DNA of 64,000 nucleotides from Guyparkeria hydrothermalis (GCF_023555375.1 NZ_JAJSEE010000005.1:1-64000), one strand, 5' to 3'; positions 16,739-25,369 are shown, counted from the first letter of the stretch. Made by a program: numbers and translations. Notes: a model not told the origin generated them from the sequence alone.

Positions 16739-17214
16739 ATGGTGTGGCGGACGATGCGCTGCTTGTCGCGCTGCCAGTCGCGGTCCTTGAGGGTCGCGCG
16801 CTTGTCGTGGGCCTTCTTGCCCTCGCCGAGCGCGATCTCGAGCTTGACCATGCCGCGCTTGAAGTACAGCGCGGTGGGCACGATGGTAAAGCCCTTGCGC
16901 TCGACCTGCCCGATCAGGCGCGCCAGCTCGTGCTCGTGCAGCAGCAGCTTGCGGGTGCGGGTGGGATCGGGCTTGACGTGGCTCGAGGCCTGCAGGAGCG
17001 GGGTGATCACCGCGCCCAGCAGCCAGGCCTCGCCGTCCTTGATGATGACGTGCGCGTCGGCGATCTGGGCCTTGCCGGCGCGCAGGGCCTTCACTTCCCA
17101 GCCCTCGAGGACCAGTCCGGCCTCGATGCGGTCGCCGAGAAAGAAGTCGAATTTCGCCTTCTTGTTCAGGGCGATGGTGGACTGGCCGGTCGTGGGTTTC
17201 GTGTTCTTGCTCAT
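16735..17214 (-). CDS. smpB: SsrA-binding protein SmpB
   Basis: Binds tmRNA and delivers it to stalled ribosomes for trans-translation. The 159-residue protein is the normal length, with [32 protein letters not shown] in the core beta-barrel and the basic C-terminal tail [19 protein letters not shown] that sits in the mRNA channel. Its TAG stop lies at the end of repeat copy C. The tmRNA gene itself is not in the window. Confidence 0.97.
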   Translation of the reverse strand: MSKNTKPTTGQSTIALNKKAKFDFFLGDRIEAGLVLEGWEVKALRAGKAQIADAHVIIKDGEAWLLGAVITPLLQASSHVKPDPTRTRKLLLHEHELARLIGQVERKGFTIVPTALYFKRGMVKLEIALGEGKKAHDKRATLKDRDWQRDKQRIVRHTM

Positions 17215-17459
17215 GGATTCATTCTAACAGGGCCGTGGCGCGGCCCTGCCGAATCCGAAAGAATTTTGTCCCGTGTCGGCCGCTTCCCTCTTGCCCCGGC
17301 GCCCACTTTTTCAGTGGGGAGTCCGGCCCCCTCGGGACGGCTCTCTCCGCCCCGGGGCCGGCCAACTTGGCCGCGCCGGTCCCATGGTGGTAGCTTTCAG
17401 GCCATCCGTCGCGCTCCCGGGAGGGGAGCCGCGCCCAATCAAATCGAAGAGGAAGCCCG
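17215..17459 (+). other. G+C-rich structured leader upstream of the NSS transporter
   Basis: A 245-base gap between divergent smpB and the sodium symporter. On the plus strand it contains a hairpin CCACT/AGTGG near 17304-17320, a long stem CCGGCCCC/GGGGCCGG (about 17331-17362), a GGCCAACTTGGCC hairpin next to it, and GCTCCCGGGAGGGGAGC near 17413. I do not recognise a known riboswitch class. It holds the promoters for both genes, but no clear -35/-10 pair stands out. Confidence 0.45.
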
Positions 17460-18821
17460 GTGTCCGCACAGCATCTCGAGAACCATCCCGAGTGGAGTGG
17501 CCGGCTGGCCTTCATCCTGGCCTCGGCGGGCTCGGCCGTCGGCCTGGGCAATATCTGGAAGTTTCCCTACATCATGGGCGAGAACGGCGGCGGGGCGTTC
17601 GTGATGATCTACCTCGCCTGCCTGCTGATCGTGGCCACGCCCATCCTGATCAGCGAGGTGATGCTGGGGCGCCGCGCCCGCTCGAACCCGATCATCGGCA
17701 TGGGCAAGCTTGCCGACCAGGCCGGCGTCAGTCGCGGTTGGCAGCTGATCGGCTGGATGGGTGTGCTCACCGGCTTTCTCATCCTGAGCTTCTACTCGGT
17801 GGTGATGGGCTGGGCCCTGTCCTACGTCGAGAAGGCCGCCACCGGGGCATTCGTCGGGGCGTCCGCGGCAACCATCGAGGGGCTGTTCGACGGGCTGGTC
17901 GGCAACCCCGGCACGCTGTTGTTCTGGCACACCGTCGCGATGGTGATGACGGTCGCGGTGGTGGCGCGCGGCGTGCGTGGCGGGCTGGAGCTGGCCACGC
18001 GGATCATGATGCCGTTGCTGATCGTGATCCTGGTGCTGCTGGTGGGCTACAACATCGGTACCTCCGGCTTCGCCCCGGCGATGGACTTCATGTTCGCGCC
18101 GGACTTCTCGCAGGTGACGGCCCAGACCTTCCTGGTCGCGCTCGGCCACGCCTTCTTCACGCTCAGCCTCGGCATGGGCGCGATCATGGTCTACGGCTCC
18201 TACATGCCCAGGGGCACCTCGATCGTGCGCGCCGGGATCTGGATCATCGTGCTCGACACCGGCATCGCGCTGCTGGCCGGCATGGTGATCTTCCCGATCG
18301 TGTTCTCCAACGGCATGAGCCCCGAACAGGGCGCGGGGCTGATCTTCCAGACCCTGCCGCTGGCCCTCGGGCAGATGGAGTGGGGCTATTTCCTCGCGAT
18401 CGTGCTGTTCGTGCTGGTGTCGATCGCCGCCTGGACCTCCGCCATTTCGCTGGTCGAACCGGCGGTGTCGTATCTCTGGGAGCGCTTCGGCGTCCGCCGG
18501 CTGCACTCGGCGATCGCCGTGGGTGTGGCGACCTGGTCGATCGGGGTGCTCGCGGCCCTGTCGTTCAACCTGCTCGATGACGTGACCCTGTTTGGCAAGA
18601 CCGCCTTCGGCCTGTTGGAATTCACCACGGCCAATATCCTCCTGCCGGCCGGCGGCATGCTGATCGCGCTCTTCGCCGCCTGGCGTATGCCGCGGGCCGA
18701 CTCGGCCGAGGAACTGGGTCTGGCCGGCTGGCGCTACCGGCTGTGGTGGTGGCTGGCGGCCATCGTCGCGCCGCTGGGCGTGGCCCTGGTGTTCCTCAAC
18801 GGCCTGGGTCTGTTTGGCTGA
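17460..18821 (+). CDS. Sodium:neurotransmitter symporter family transporter
   Basis: A 453-residue membrane protein of the NSS family, relatives of LeuT, that take up amino acids or similar solutes with Na+. The first helix GSAVGLGNIWKFPYIMGENGGGAFV carries the unwound ion and substrate site. Further helices include GHAFFTLSLGMGAIMVYGSY, the helix 6 site. About 11 or 12 transmembrane segments are visible. The start is GTG behind AAGAGGAAGCCCG. The substrate is unknown. The long structured leader upstream suggests regulated expression. Confidence 0.92.
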   Translation: MSAQHLENHPEWSGRLAFILASAGSAVGLGNIWKFPYIMGENGGGAFVMIYLACLLIVATPILISEVMLGRRARSNPIIGMGKLADQAGVSRGWQLIGWMGVLTGFLILSFYSVVMGWALSYVEKAATGAFVGASAATIEGLFDGLVGNPGTLLFWHTVAMVMTVAVVARGVRGGLELATRIMMPLLIVILVLLVGYNIGTSGFAPAMDFMFAPDFSQVTAQTFLVALGHAFFTLSLGMGAIMVYGSYMPRGTSIVRAGIWIIVLDTGIALLAGMVIFPIVFSNGMSPEQGAGLIFQTLPLALGQMEWGYFLAIVLFVLVSIAAWTSAISLVEPAVSYLWERFGVRRLHSAIAVGVATWSIGVLAALSFNLLDDVTLFGKTAFGLLEFTTANILLPAGGMLIALFAAWRMPRADSAEELGLAGWRYRLWWWLAAIVAPLGVALVFLNGLGLFG

Positions 18822-18929
18822 CCGACGGGTCGGGCCTCCCGCTCTGCTAGACTTCGCGTTCCGACAGACTGCCCACGCCTTGACCGGCAGTGGGGCAAGC
18901 AAGAAACGCAAGGGCGACTTCCTCCCGGC

Positions 18930-19385
18930 ATGAGTACCACCATCGAGCGTCAGGTCGATGTGCCGTTTTCCGCGTTGCAGATGTACGCGCTGGTCAACGA
19001 CATCGACGCCTATCCGGACTTTCTTCCCTGGTGCGAGCAGACCCGCATCCTGCAGGCATCGGGGGACGAGGTCGAAGCGAGCATCACGCTGAAGAAGGGC
19101 GCGATCCGCAAGACCTTCGTCACCCGCAATCACAACGAGCCCGGCTCGCGCATCGTGGTGACCCTGGTCGACGGACCGTTTCGACACCTCGACGGGTTCT
19201 GGGGGTTCGAGGACCTGCCCGACGGCGGGTCGCGCGTGACCCTCGACATGCGCTTCGAGTTTTCCAACCGCCTGCTGGAACGGGCGATCGGGCCGGTGTT
19301 CCGCGAGATCGTCAAGAACCTCGTCGGGGCCTTCCGCAAGCGTGCCTTCCAGGTCTACCCGCGTGACGGGGGCGAGGGCGCGTGA
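18930..19385 (+). CDS. ratA: RatA/PasT family START-domain protein
   Basis: A 151-residue protein of the polyketide cyclase/START fold. It has the family opening VDVPFSALQMYALVNDIDAYPDFLPWCEQTRIL and the C-terminal helix IGPVFREIVKNLVGAFRKRA. In E. coli RatA (PasT) has been described both as a ribosome-association toxin and as a relative of Coq10 that supports ubiquinone function. It overlaps rnfH by 4 bases, the usual pairing in gammaproteobacteria. Confidence 0.9.
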   Translation: MSTTIERQVDVPFSALQMYALVNDIDAYPDFLPWCEQTRILQASGDEVEASITLKKGAIRKTFVTRNHNEPGSRIVVTLVDGPFRHLDGFWGFEDLPDGGSRVTLDMRFEFSNRLLERAIGPVFREIVKNLVGAFRKRAFQVYPRDGGEGA

Positions 19386-19774
19386 AGGTCGAGGTGGCCT
19401 ATGCCCGCCCGGACGTGCAGGTAATCCTCGAGGTGGATGTCGCCGAGGGGGCGACCGTCGAGGAGGCGATTCGTCTCAGCGGCATCCTCGAGCGCTTTCC
19501 CGAGATCGATCTCTCGACGCAGAAGGTCGGCGTGTTCGCCAAGGTCGCGCCGCTGTCGCAGGCGTTGCGCGAGTGGGATCGGGTCGAGATCTACCGGCCG
19601 CTGATTGCCGACCCCAAGGCCGCGCGCCGCCAGCGTGCTCAAAAGGACGGGGCCCGGAAGACAGGCGCCCAGAAGGAAAGTGCTGGCAACGCGGGCGCCG
19701 GAAAACGCGCGGCCGGCAAGGCAGCGTCCAAGTCCGATCCGGCGCCGGCGGGCACGAAAAAACCGGCGGAGTAG
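19382..19774 (+). CDS. rnfH: RnfH family protein (PasI)
   Basis: A 130-residue protein of the RnfH/UPF0125 family with a ubiquitin-like fold. The core is residues 1-85 (MKVEVAYARPDVQVI to DRVEIYRPLIADPKAARR). The last 45 residues are a low-complexity Lys/Ala/Gly tail, longer than usual. ratA and rnfH have been proposed as toxin and antidote (PasT/PasI), a view that is debated. The 3' end of the gene also encodes the bamE terminator on the opposite strand. Confidence 0.88.
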   Translation: MKVEVAYARPDVQVILEVDVAEGATVEEAIRLSGILERFPEIDLSTQKVGVFAKVAPLSQALREWDRVEIYRPLIADPKAARRQRAQKDGARKTGAQKESAGNAGAGKRAAGKAASKSDPAPAGTKKPAE

Positions 19775-19788
19775 CACTCACGCCGGTT
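19757..19788 (-). terminator. Rho-independent terminator of bamE, inside the rnfH 3' end
   Basis: On the minus strand the stem AACCGGCG/CGCCGGTT is followed by TTTTTT. It lies 57 bases after the bamE stop, and its left half overlaps the last codons of the convergent rnfH gene. Confidence 0.85.
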
Positions 19789-19844
19789 CGTTCTGTCGAT
19801 CGCCGGCACCCGGTCAAGGGGGCGATGGATTCCCGTGCCCGATC

Positions 19845-20366
19845 TTAGAGCGGGTCCTGCGCCGGCGGGGTCTGCGGCAGGGGCTGACCGTCATCCGACG
19901 TTTCCAGGTCGTAGGGATTGTCGTCATCGGTCGGGCCGGACGCCGGGTTGGTCGGCGCGTTGCTCGGCGAGGCGGCCTCGGCCTCGTCGGGCAGCTCGGC
20001 GCTGTTCATCGACGGCGCCTCGGCCAGGTCCATGCCGTCACGCTGGATGGAAGCGACGCGACCGGTCGAGTCGTATTCGATCACCAGGGTGTGGCGGAAG
20101 GCCTCTTCCTTGCCGCGCTTGTCGTAGTAGATGTAGGTATCGCGCTGACCCTGGTGGAAGATGTCGTTGAGACTGGGGGTGCCGAGGATCGCGCGCACCT
20201 GGGATTGCGGCATCCCCTCGCGCAGGCGCTCGATCTGCGCCTCCTCGTAGATGTTGCCCTGCTGGATATCCGGCTGGTAGACCTGGATGAAGCTCGGAAC
20301 GTAGACCGACGAGCAGCCGGCGAGCAGGGTGGCGACGAGCGGGAGCGTGAGAAGTGAGCGCTGCAT
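19845..20366 (-). CDS. bamE: Outer membrane assembly lipoprotein BamE
   Basis: A component of the BAM complex that inserts beta-barrel proteins in the outer membrane. The start I chose (MQRSLLTLPLVATLLAGCSS) gives a lipoprotein signal with lipobox LAGC. The BamE core follows: PDIQQGNIYEEAQIERLREGMPQSQVRAILGTP and DTYIYYDKRGKEE (residues 30-105). The last 65 residues are an acidic, Pro-rich extension absent from E. coli BamE. It is divergent from fur, as in many gammaproteobacteria. Confidence 0.93.
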   Translation of the reverse strand: MQRSLLTLPLVATLLAGCSSVYVPSFIQVYQPDIQQGNIYEEAQIERLREGMPQSQVRAILGTPSLNDIFHQGQRDTYIYYDKRGKEEAFRHTLVIEYDSTGRVASIQRDGMDLAEAPSMNSAELPDEAEAASPSNAPTNPASGPTDDDNPYDLETSDDGQPLPQTPPAQDPL

Positions 20367-20543
20367 GATCCTGAAAAACCTGTTCCTGAATGGTCTGGAT
20401 GGCATTCGACTGCGCTCAATCATACGCAGTGTCGGGCGGCTCTGCACGAACCGGAAAGCGCTTGCCCGGCAGATGATGCCAGCCGATCGGCTCGTGCGCA
20501 TCGATTATGCGCATCGCGCTCCGGTCTGGGCGGCATCTTCGGT

Positions 20544-20549
20544 TACAAT
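20544..20549 (+). promoter_or_regulatory. Possible -10 box of the fur promoter
   Basis: TACAAT lies 33 bases before the fur start in the bamE-fur gap. No strong -35 is visible, and I see no clear 19-bp Fur box. Confidence 0.35.
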
Positions 20550-20581
20550 CCCGCAAGCACACGCAATCGAGGGCAGAAGTT

Positions 20582-20998
20582 TTGGATTCCAGCGAACTCA
20601 AGAAGGCCGGCCTCAAGGTCACCTTGCCACGGGTGAAGATCCTCGAAATCATCGAGGCGAACCCCGATTGGCACATGAGCGCGGAGGACGTCTACAAGGA
20701 ATTGCTCGCCCGCGGTGAAGAGATCGGCCTGGCGACCGTCTACCGCGTGCTGACCCAGTTCGAGACCGCCGACATCCTCAAGCGCCACCAGTTCGAGGGC
20801 GGCAAGGCCGTGTTCGAGCTGATCTCCAAGGGCGATCACGATCACCTGGTCTGCGTGAAGACCGGGCAGGTGGAGGAATTCCACGATCCGATCATCCAGG
20901 AGCGTATCGCGATGATCGCCGACGAGTTCGATTTCGACCTGACCGACTACTCGCTGGTGATCTACGGCATCAGCCGCAAGGCGACCGGCAAGAAGTAG
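20582..20998 (+). CDS. fur: Ferric uptake regulator Fur (lacking structural zinc cysteines)
   Basis: An Fe(II)-dependent repressor of iron uptake genes. The protein is 138 residues from a TTG start behind GAGGGCAG; the family N-terminus SSELKKAGLKVTLPRVKILEI begins there. The winged helix (GLATVYRVLTQFETADI) and metal site (GDHDHLVC, FHDPIIQERI) are intact. Only one cysteine remains where E. coli has C-x2-C (here CVKTG), and the C-terminal cysteine pair is replaced by YGISRKATGKK, as in Pseudomonas-type Fur. A zinc-specific Zur is less likely because Zur keeps these cysteines. Confidence 0.93.
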   Translation: MDSSELKKAGLKVTLPRVKILEIIEANPDWHMSAEDVYKELLARGEEIGLATVYRVLTQFETADILKRHQFEGGKAVFELISKGDHDHLVCVKTGQVEEFHDPIIQERIAMIADEFDFDLTDYSLVIYGISRKATGKK

Positions 20999-21029
20999 GG
21001 GCCCGCGATGGGCCTGACGTGATGGCCTG

Positions 21030-21077
21030 AACGCAAGACGCCCGCCTTGGGGAGACCTGGGGCGGGCGTCTTGCGTT
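21030..21077. terminator. Bidirectional hairpin between fur and recN
   Basis: A 17-bp perfect inverted repeat, AACGCAAGACGCCCGCC with its complement, around a 14-base loop between two convergent genes. There is no T run on either side, but the stem is very stable. Confidence 0.7.
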
Positions 21078-21093
21078 GGGGGTTGGGCGTGGC

Positions 21094-22782
21094 TCAGGCC
21101 GAGGAGTCGAGCAGTTCGCGGGCGTGCGCCCGGGTCTGCTCGGTGACCTCGCGCCCGCCGAGCATGCGCGCGAGTTCCTCGACCCGTTCGTTCGGGTCGA
21201 GCGCCCGCACCCAGGTACGGGTGGAGTCGGCCTGTTCGTCCTTCTCGATGCGCGCCTGGTGGTGGCCGTGGGCGGCGACCTGCGGCAGGTGGGTGACGCA
21301 CAGGACCTGGCGCGAGTCGCCCAGTGCCCGCAGGTGCGCCCCGACGATCGCCGCGGTCGCCCCGCCGATGCCGGTATCGACCTCGTCGAAGATGAAGGTG
21401 CCCACCGGGTCGTCGCCGGCGGTCAGGGTCTTGAGCGCCAGGCTCACGCGGGCGAGCTCGCCGCCGGAGGCGATCTGGTCCAGCGGCGCGACCGGCTGGC
21501 CGCGGTTGGCGCTGATCAGGAAGACCACCTCGTCGATGCCGCGCTCGCCGCGGCGTTCGGCCAGTGTCTCCGGCTGGGTCAGTCGGACCTCGAACTCGCC
21601 ATTGGGCATTCCCAGCTCACGGATCGAGGCCTTGAGGCGCTCGGCCAGTTTCTTCGCGCCGGTTGCGCGTTTTGTGCTCACCTCGGCGGCGAGACGGTCG
21701 TAGGTGGCGCGGTTCTCGACCAGGCGGGACTCGACTTCGCCCAGCGTGCTGCCGGCCTGCTCGAGTTGCTCGTGTTCCTCGCGCAGGTCGTGGACGTGCT
21801 GTTCGAACGCCTCGGGGGCGACGCGGTGCTTGCGCGCCAGTTCGTGCAGCGTGTCCAGCCGCGCCTCGACGGTGGCCAGTCGCTCGGGGTCGGCCTCGGC
21901 GGATTCGAGGCGATCACGCAGGGTGTCGACCGCCTCGGCGATCTGGATCTCGGCCGATTGCAGGGTCTCGATCACCGGGCCGAGCGCCTCGTCGAGGTCC
22001 GCGATCCGCGAGAGGGCCTGCTCGGCGGCGCCGACGCGGTCGTGGGCGTTGCCGTCCTCGTCGAACAGGGCGGCCATCTGTTCGGCCAGCACCTGGCGCC
22101 ACTCGTCGAGGCGCGTCAACCGCTTGAGCTCGGCGTGCAGCTGGTTGAACTCGTCGGGTTGCGGGTCGACACGCTCGATCTCCTCGAGCTGGAATTCGAG
22201 GAAGGCGAGCCGGTCGGCGCGCGAGGCCTGCTCGGCCTGATGGTTGGCAAGCTGCTGCTCGTCGGCGTGGATCTGCCGGCTCAGCCGGCCGAGCTCATCG
22301 ACCTGGCGCTTGAGGTCGCAGAAATGATCGAGCAGGGCGAGCTGGGTCTTCGCCTGCATCAATCGCTGGTTCTGGTGCTGGCCGTGGATGTCGATCAGGT
22401 GCCGCCCGATCCCCTTGAGGGTCTGACCCGGCACGGGTCGACCGTTGATCCAGGCCTTTGAGCGGCCGTCGCGCGAGAGCAGCCGGCGCACGATCAGCGG
22501 CAGGGAGTCGCCCTCCGGTTCCTCGCCCAGTTCCTGCTCCTCGAGCCAGCGCGCCGCCGGGCTGTCCGCGGGCAGCAGGAACTCGCCGGTGACCTCGCCC
22601 TGGTCGCAACCGGCGCGCAGCAGGTTCATGTTGGCGCGATCGCCCAGGAGCAGCCCGATCGCGTCGATCAGGATCGACTTGCCCGCGCCCGTCTCGCCGG
22701 TCAGCGCGGTCATGCCGGCGGCGAAATCGAGTTCGAGCTGGTCGATCAGGGCGATCTGGCGGATCGATAGGGTGGTCAGCAT
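21094..22782 (-). CDS. recN: DNA repair protein RecN
   Basis: An SMC-like ATPase for double-strand break repair. The 562-residue protein has an N-terminal Walker A (ALTGETGAGKSILIDAIGLLLG, near residue 30), long coiled-coil arms (about 160-360), and the C-terminal signature and Walker B region (ASGGELARVSLALKTL, TFIFDEVDTGIGG). It lies 19 bases after nadK on the same strand, an order conserved in gammaproteobacteria. Confidence 0.96.
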   Translation of the reverse strand: MLTTLSIRQIALIDQLELDFAAGMTALTGETGAGKSILIDAIGLLLGDRANMNLLRAGCDQGEVTGEFLLPADSPAARWLEEQELGEEPEGDSLPLIVRRLLSRDGRSKAWINGRPVPGQTLKGIGRHLIDIHGQHQNQRLMQAKTQLALLDHFCDLKRQVDELGRLSRQIHADEQQLANHQAEQASRADRLAFLEFQLEEIERVDPQPDEFNQLHAELKRLTRLDEWRQVLAEQMAALFDEDGNAHDRVGAAEQALSRIADLDEALGPVIETLQSAEIQIAEAVDTLRDRLESAEADPERLATVEARLDTLHELARKHRVAPEAFEQHVHDLREEHEQLEQAGSTLGEVESRLVENRATYDRLAAEVSTKRATGAKKLAERLKASIRELGMPNGEFEVRLTQPETLAERRGERGIDEVVFLISANRGQPVAPLDQIASGGELARVSLALKTLTAGDDPVGTFIFDEVDTGIGGATAAIVGAHLRALGDSRQVLCVTHLPQVAAHGHHQARIEKDEQADSTRTWVRALDPNERVEELARMLGGREVTEQTRAHARELLDSSA

Positions 22783-22801
22783 GTCAGGCGGATTCCTTTG
22801 C

Positions 22802-23719
22802 CTAGAAGGTCTGCTCGCTCCAGCAGAGCTTGTCGCGCAGCAGGGAATAGTGGTCGTGGCCGGCCGGGTGGATCAGGCGGATGTCATGCTCGTACTTCGA
22901 GATGGCGAGCACGTCGCCGTACTCCAGCGGCTGGTTGAGCTGGCCGTCGAAGCTGACCACGCCGCCGCCGCGTGAGCCCTCGACCGGGCGGATCTCGATC
23001 AGGTGGCGGGCATCGACCACGATGGGGCGGTAGCTCAGGGTGTGCGGGCAGATCGAGACGATGCCCACCGCGTGCAGGTCGGGGGCGATCAGCGGCCCGC
23101 CGGCGGACAGCGCGTAGGCGGTCGACCCGGTCGGGGTGCAGACCACCACGCCGTCGGAGCGCTGCTGGTTGACCAGGGTGCCGTCGATGCTCATCTCGAA
23201 CTCGACCATCCGGGCGGGGTCGCGCATCTTGAAGGTGATGTCGTTGAGCGCCACCGATTCCATGATGCGCGTGTCGTTGCGCATCAGGCTGCCCTGCAGG
23301 AGAAAGCGGCGTTCCTCGGTGTAGCGCCCTTCGAGGATGGCCGACAGGTGACGTTGCACCTCGTTGGGGCTGACGTCGGCGAGAAAGCCGAGACGGCCGA
23401 GGTTCACGCCCAGGATGGGAACGTCATGCAGGCACAGGCAACGCGCGGCGTTGAGCATGGTGCCGTCGCCGCCGATTACCACGATCAGGTCGCGGTCGAC
23501 GCGATCTCGCGAGAACCGCTGGGCCTGGATCGACGGGGCCGGGTTCTCGGCCTCTTCCTCCAGCGCCCACTCGACATCGTGTTCCTCGGCCACGGCCACC
23601 AGGTTGCGGTAGACCTCGGCGAGCGGGTCGCCCCCGTCGGGCTTGACGATGATGCCCAGGCGCGAGAAGGCGGGGGCGGCGTCTGGCTGTTCGCTGGCTG
23701 ACGAGGAGGAAGGTTTCAT
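22802..23719 (-). CDS. nadK: NAD kinase
   Basis: Phosphorylates NAD to NADP. The 305-residue protein shows the family motifs LIVVIGGDGTMLNAARCL (the GGDG site), LGVNLGRLGFLADVSPNE and VCTPTGSTAYALSAGGPLI. It belongs to a minus-strand run sugE-like / nadK / recN with gaps of 28 and 19 bases. It is transcribed away from the hrcA chaperone cluster. Confidence 0.97.
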   Translation of the reverse strand: MKPSSSSASEQPDAAPAFSRLGIIVKPDGGDPLAEVYRNLVAVAEEHDVEWALEEEAENPAPSIQAQRFSRDRVDRDLIVVIGGDGTMLNAARCLCLHDVPILGVNLGRLGFLADVSPNEVQRHLSAILEGRYTEERRFLLQGSLMRNDTRIMESVALNDITFKMRDPARMVEFEMSIDGTLVNQQRSDGVVVCTPTGSTAYALSAGGPLIAPDLHAVGIVSICPHTLSYRPIVVDARHLIEIRPVEGSRGGGVVSFDGQLNQPLEYGDVLAISKYEHDIRLIHPAGHDHYSLLRDKLCWSEQTF

Positions 23720-23747
23720 GGCGTGTGCGCTCTTGCTGCCTGACGAC

Positions 23748-24074
23748 TCAGTGATTGCCCGATGACCATTTCAATCCGACGATGCCGATCACGATCAGGG
23801 CGATGAAGCCCAGCCGGGCGGCCGTCGCCGGTTCCTTGAACCAGAGGATGCCGAGGATCGCCACGCCGGTCGCGCCGATGCCCGTCCAGATGGCGTAGGC
23901 CGTGCCCATCGGGATCTCGCGCATCGCGAGGGCGAGCAGGTAGAAGCTCGCCCAGGCGATGGCCAGCACGATCACCGTCGGCACCAGGCGGGAGAAGCCG
24001 TCGGTGAAGCGCAGACCGGTCGCCCAGACGATTTCCAACAGGCCGGCGGCCAACAAGATGAGCCAGGCGTTCAT
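23748..24074 (-). CDS. SMR family exporter, SugE/Gdx type
   Basis: A 108-residue four-helix membrane protein of the small multidrug resistance family. LLAAGLLEIVWATGLRFTDGF carries the essential glutamate in the SugE/Gdx context. The Gdx clade exports guanidinium ion in exchange for protons; general drug export is less likely. The start MNAWLILLAAG begins directly at the first helix. I looked upstream for a guanidine riboswitch and found none I could defend. Probable operon with nadK and recN. Confidence 0.88.
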   Translation of the reverse strand: MNAWLILLAAGLLEIVWATGLRFTDGFSRLVPTVIVLAIAWASFYLLALAMREIPMGTAYAIWTGIGATGVAILGILWFKEPATAARLGFIALIVIGIVGLKWSSGNH

Positions 24075-24202
24075 GGCGTGAGCGGATCCTCGGAAACGGT
24101 TTCGTCGCGTCCGTCGAGAGCCGGCGATCGGCCGGCGGATGCGGAATTCGGCCCAGTCTAGCAAAGGAGAGGGGGTTTGAATCCGACCGCGGTGCGATGG
24201 GC

Positions 24203-24229
24203 TTGGCACTCTCCTCGGGCGAGTGCTAG
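24203..24229 (+). promoter_or_regulatory. CIRCE operator of hrcA
   Basis: The inverted repeat TTGGCACTC-N9-GAGTGCTAG differs by one base per half-site from the CIRCE consensus TTAGCACTC-N9-GAGTGCTAA, the HrcA binding site. It lies 57 bases before hrcA. A sigma-70-like pair may overlap it (TTGGCA at 24203, TAGTTT at 24227, spacing 18), so HrcA binding would block RNA polymerase. Confidence 0.92.
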
Positions 24230-24286
24230 TTTACTCCCCGGCCATTCGGGCCGACCCCCAAAAAACCGAGGTTCTCGAGGCCGCCT

Positions 24287-25336
24287 ATGACTGATGCCTG
24301 GAGCGAACTCCCCGAGCGGGCCCAGACCCTGCTGCGGGTGCTGATCGACCGCTACACCGACGAGGGTGCGCCGGTCGGCTCGCGCGCGCTAGCGCGCATG
24401 TCCGACCTGAACCTGAGCCCGGCGACGGTGCGCAACGTGATGGCCGATCTCGAGGACCTCGGGCTGGTGCGCGCCCCCCACACCTCGTCCGGCCGCGTGC
24501 CCACCGAGCTCGCCTATCGCCTGTTCGTCGACTCGCTTTTGACCGCGCCGGGTCGGGCACCGGTCGATGCCCGGCGGCTCGAGCGCATCCTGCGCGAGGC
24601 AGCCGAGGACGACCCGCAGCATCTGGCGGACACCGCCTCGAACCTGCTCTCGAGCCTGACGCAGTTCGCCGGCGTGGTGACCATCCCGTCGCGGGCCCGC
24701 GCGCTGTTCCGCCAGATCGATTTCGTTTCGCTCTCGCCCGGGCGGGTGCTGATGGTGCTGGTCACCAACGACGGCGGGGTGCAGAACCGCATCATCCACC
24801 CGGACAAGCCCTATAGCCAGGACGAACTCACCCGGTTTGCCAACTTCCTCAACGAGCGCCTCAACGGCCAGTCCATCCAGGCGCTGCGCGAGACGCTGGT
24901 CGCTGAGCTCAAGAGCACGCGCGAGCAGATCGAGGGCAACCTCTCCGAGGCGATCACGCTGGCCGAGTCGGCCGTCGAGGCGGTCGAGGACAAGGCCGGG
25001 GTCGCCGTGGCCGGCCAGGTCAACCTGATGGGCATCGACGAGCTCGGCGACGTCGATCGCATGCGCCGGCTGTTCAACGCCTTCGCGGAAAAGCGCGAAC
25101 TGGTCTCCCTCTTGGATCGCTGCGAACGCGCCCAGGGGGTGAAGATCTTCATCGGCCGCGAGTCCGGCTCGCCCACCTTCGATGAATGCAGCGTGGTGGG
25201 CGCTTCCTACGGCGTCGACGACGAGGTGGTCGGCGTGCTCGGCGTCATCGGCCCCAAGCGCATGCCGTACGGCCGGGTGATCTCGATCGTCGACGTCACC
25301 TCGCGCCTGCTGTCGAGCGCCTTGTCGCGCCAGTGA
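24287..25336 (+). CDS. hrcA: Heat-inducible transcription repressor HrcA
   Basis: Represses chaperone genes by binding CIRCE, and depends on GroE for its active fold. The 349-residue protein has an N-terminal winged helix (VGSRALARMSDLNLSPATVRNVMADLEDLGLV, then the wing APHTSSGRVPTELAYR), a dimerisation domain, and the C-terminal GAF-like domain ending VGVLGVIGPKRMPYGRVISIVDV. A CIRCE site lies directly upstream, so it is autoregulated. It heads the hrcA-grpE-dnaK-dnaJ cluster. Confidence 0.97.
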   Translation: MTDAWSELPERAQTLLRVLIDRYTDEGAPVGSRALARMSDLNLSPATVRNVMADLEDLGLVRAPHTSSGRVPTELAYRLFVDSLLTAPGRAPVDARRLERILREAAEDDPQHLADTASNLLSSLTQFAGVVTIPSRARALFRQIDFVSLSPGRVLMVLVTNDGGVQNRIIHPDKPYSQDELTRFANFLNERLNGQSIQALRETLVAELKSTREQIEGNLSEAITLAESAVEAVEDKAGVAVAGQVNLMGIDELGDVDRMRRLFNAFAEKRELVSLLDRCERAQGVKIFIGRESGSPTFDECSVVGASYGVDDEVVGVLGVIGPKRMPYGRVISIVDVTSRLLSSALSRQ

Positions 25337-25369
25337 CCTGCCCCCGGGAGGCAGGAATGTCTCCTTCCC

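Noticed and set aside
17215-17459. Glycine riboswitch or a tmRNA gene near smpB
   Set aside because: None of the conserved glycine aptamer segments is present, and the gap is too short and lacks the tRNA-like ends of tmRNA.
20437-20485. Possible fifth copy of the cloverleaf repeat (CTCTGCACGAACCGG then CCCGGCAGATGATG)
   Set aside because: Two short matches resemble copy B, but there is no partner strand, no CTAG end and no second arm, so chance is the simpler explanation.
24075-24202. Guanidine-II (mini-ykkC) riboswitch before the SugE/Gdx-type gene
   Set aside because: I found a CCGGC-type hairpin but not two hairpins with ACGR loops, so the case is too weak.
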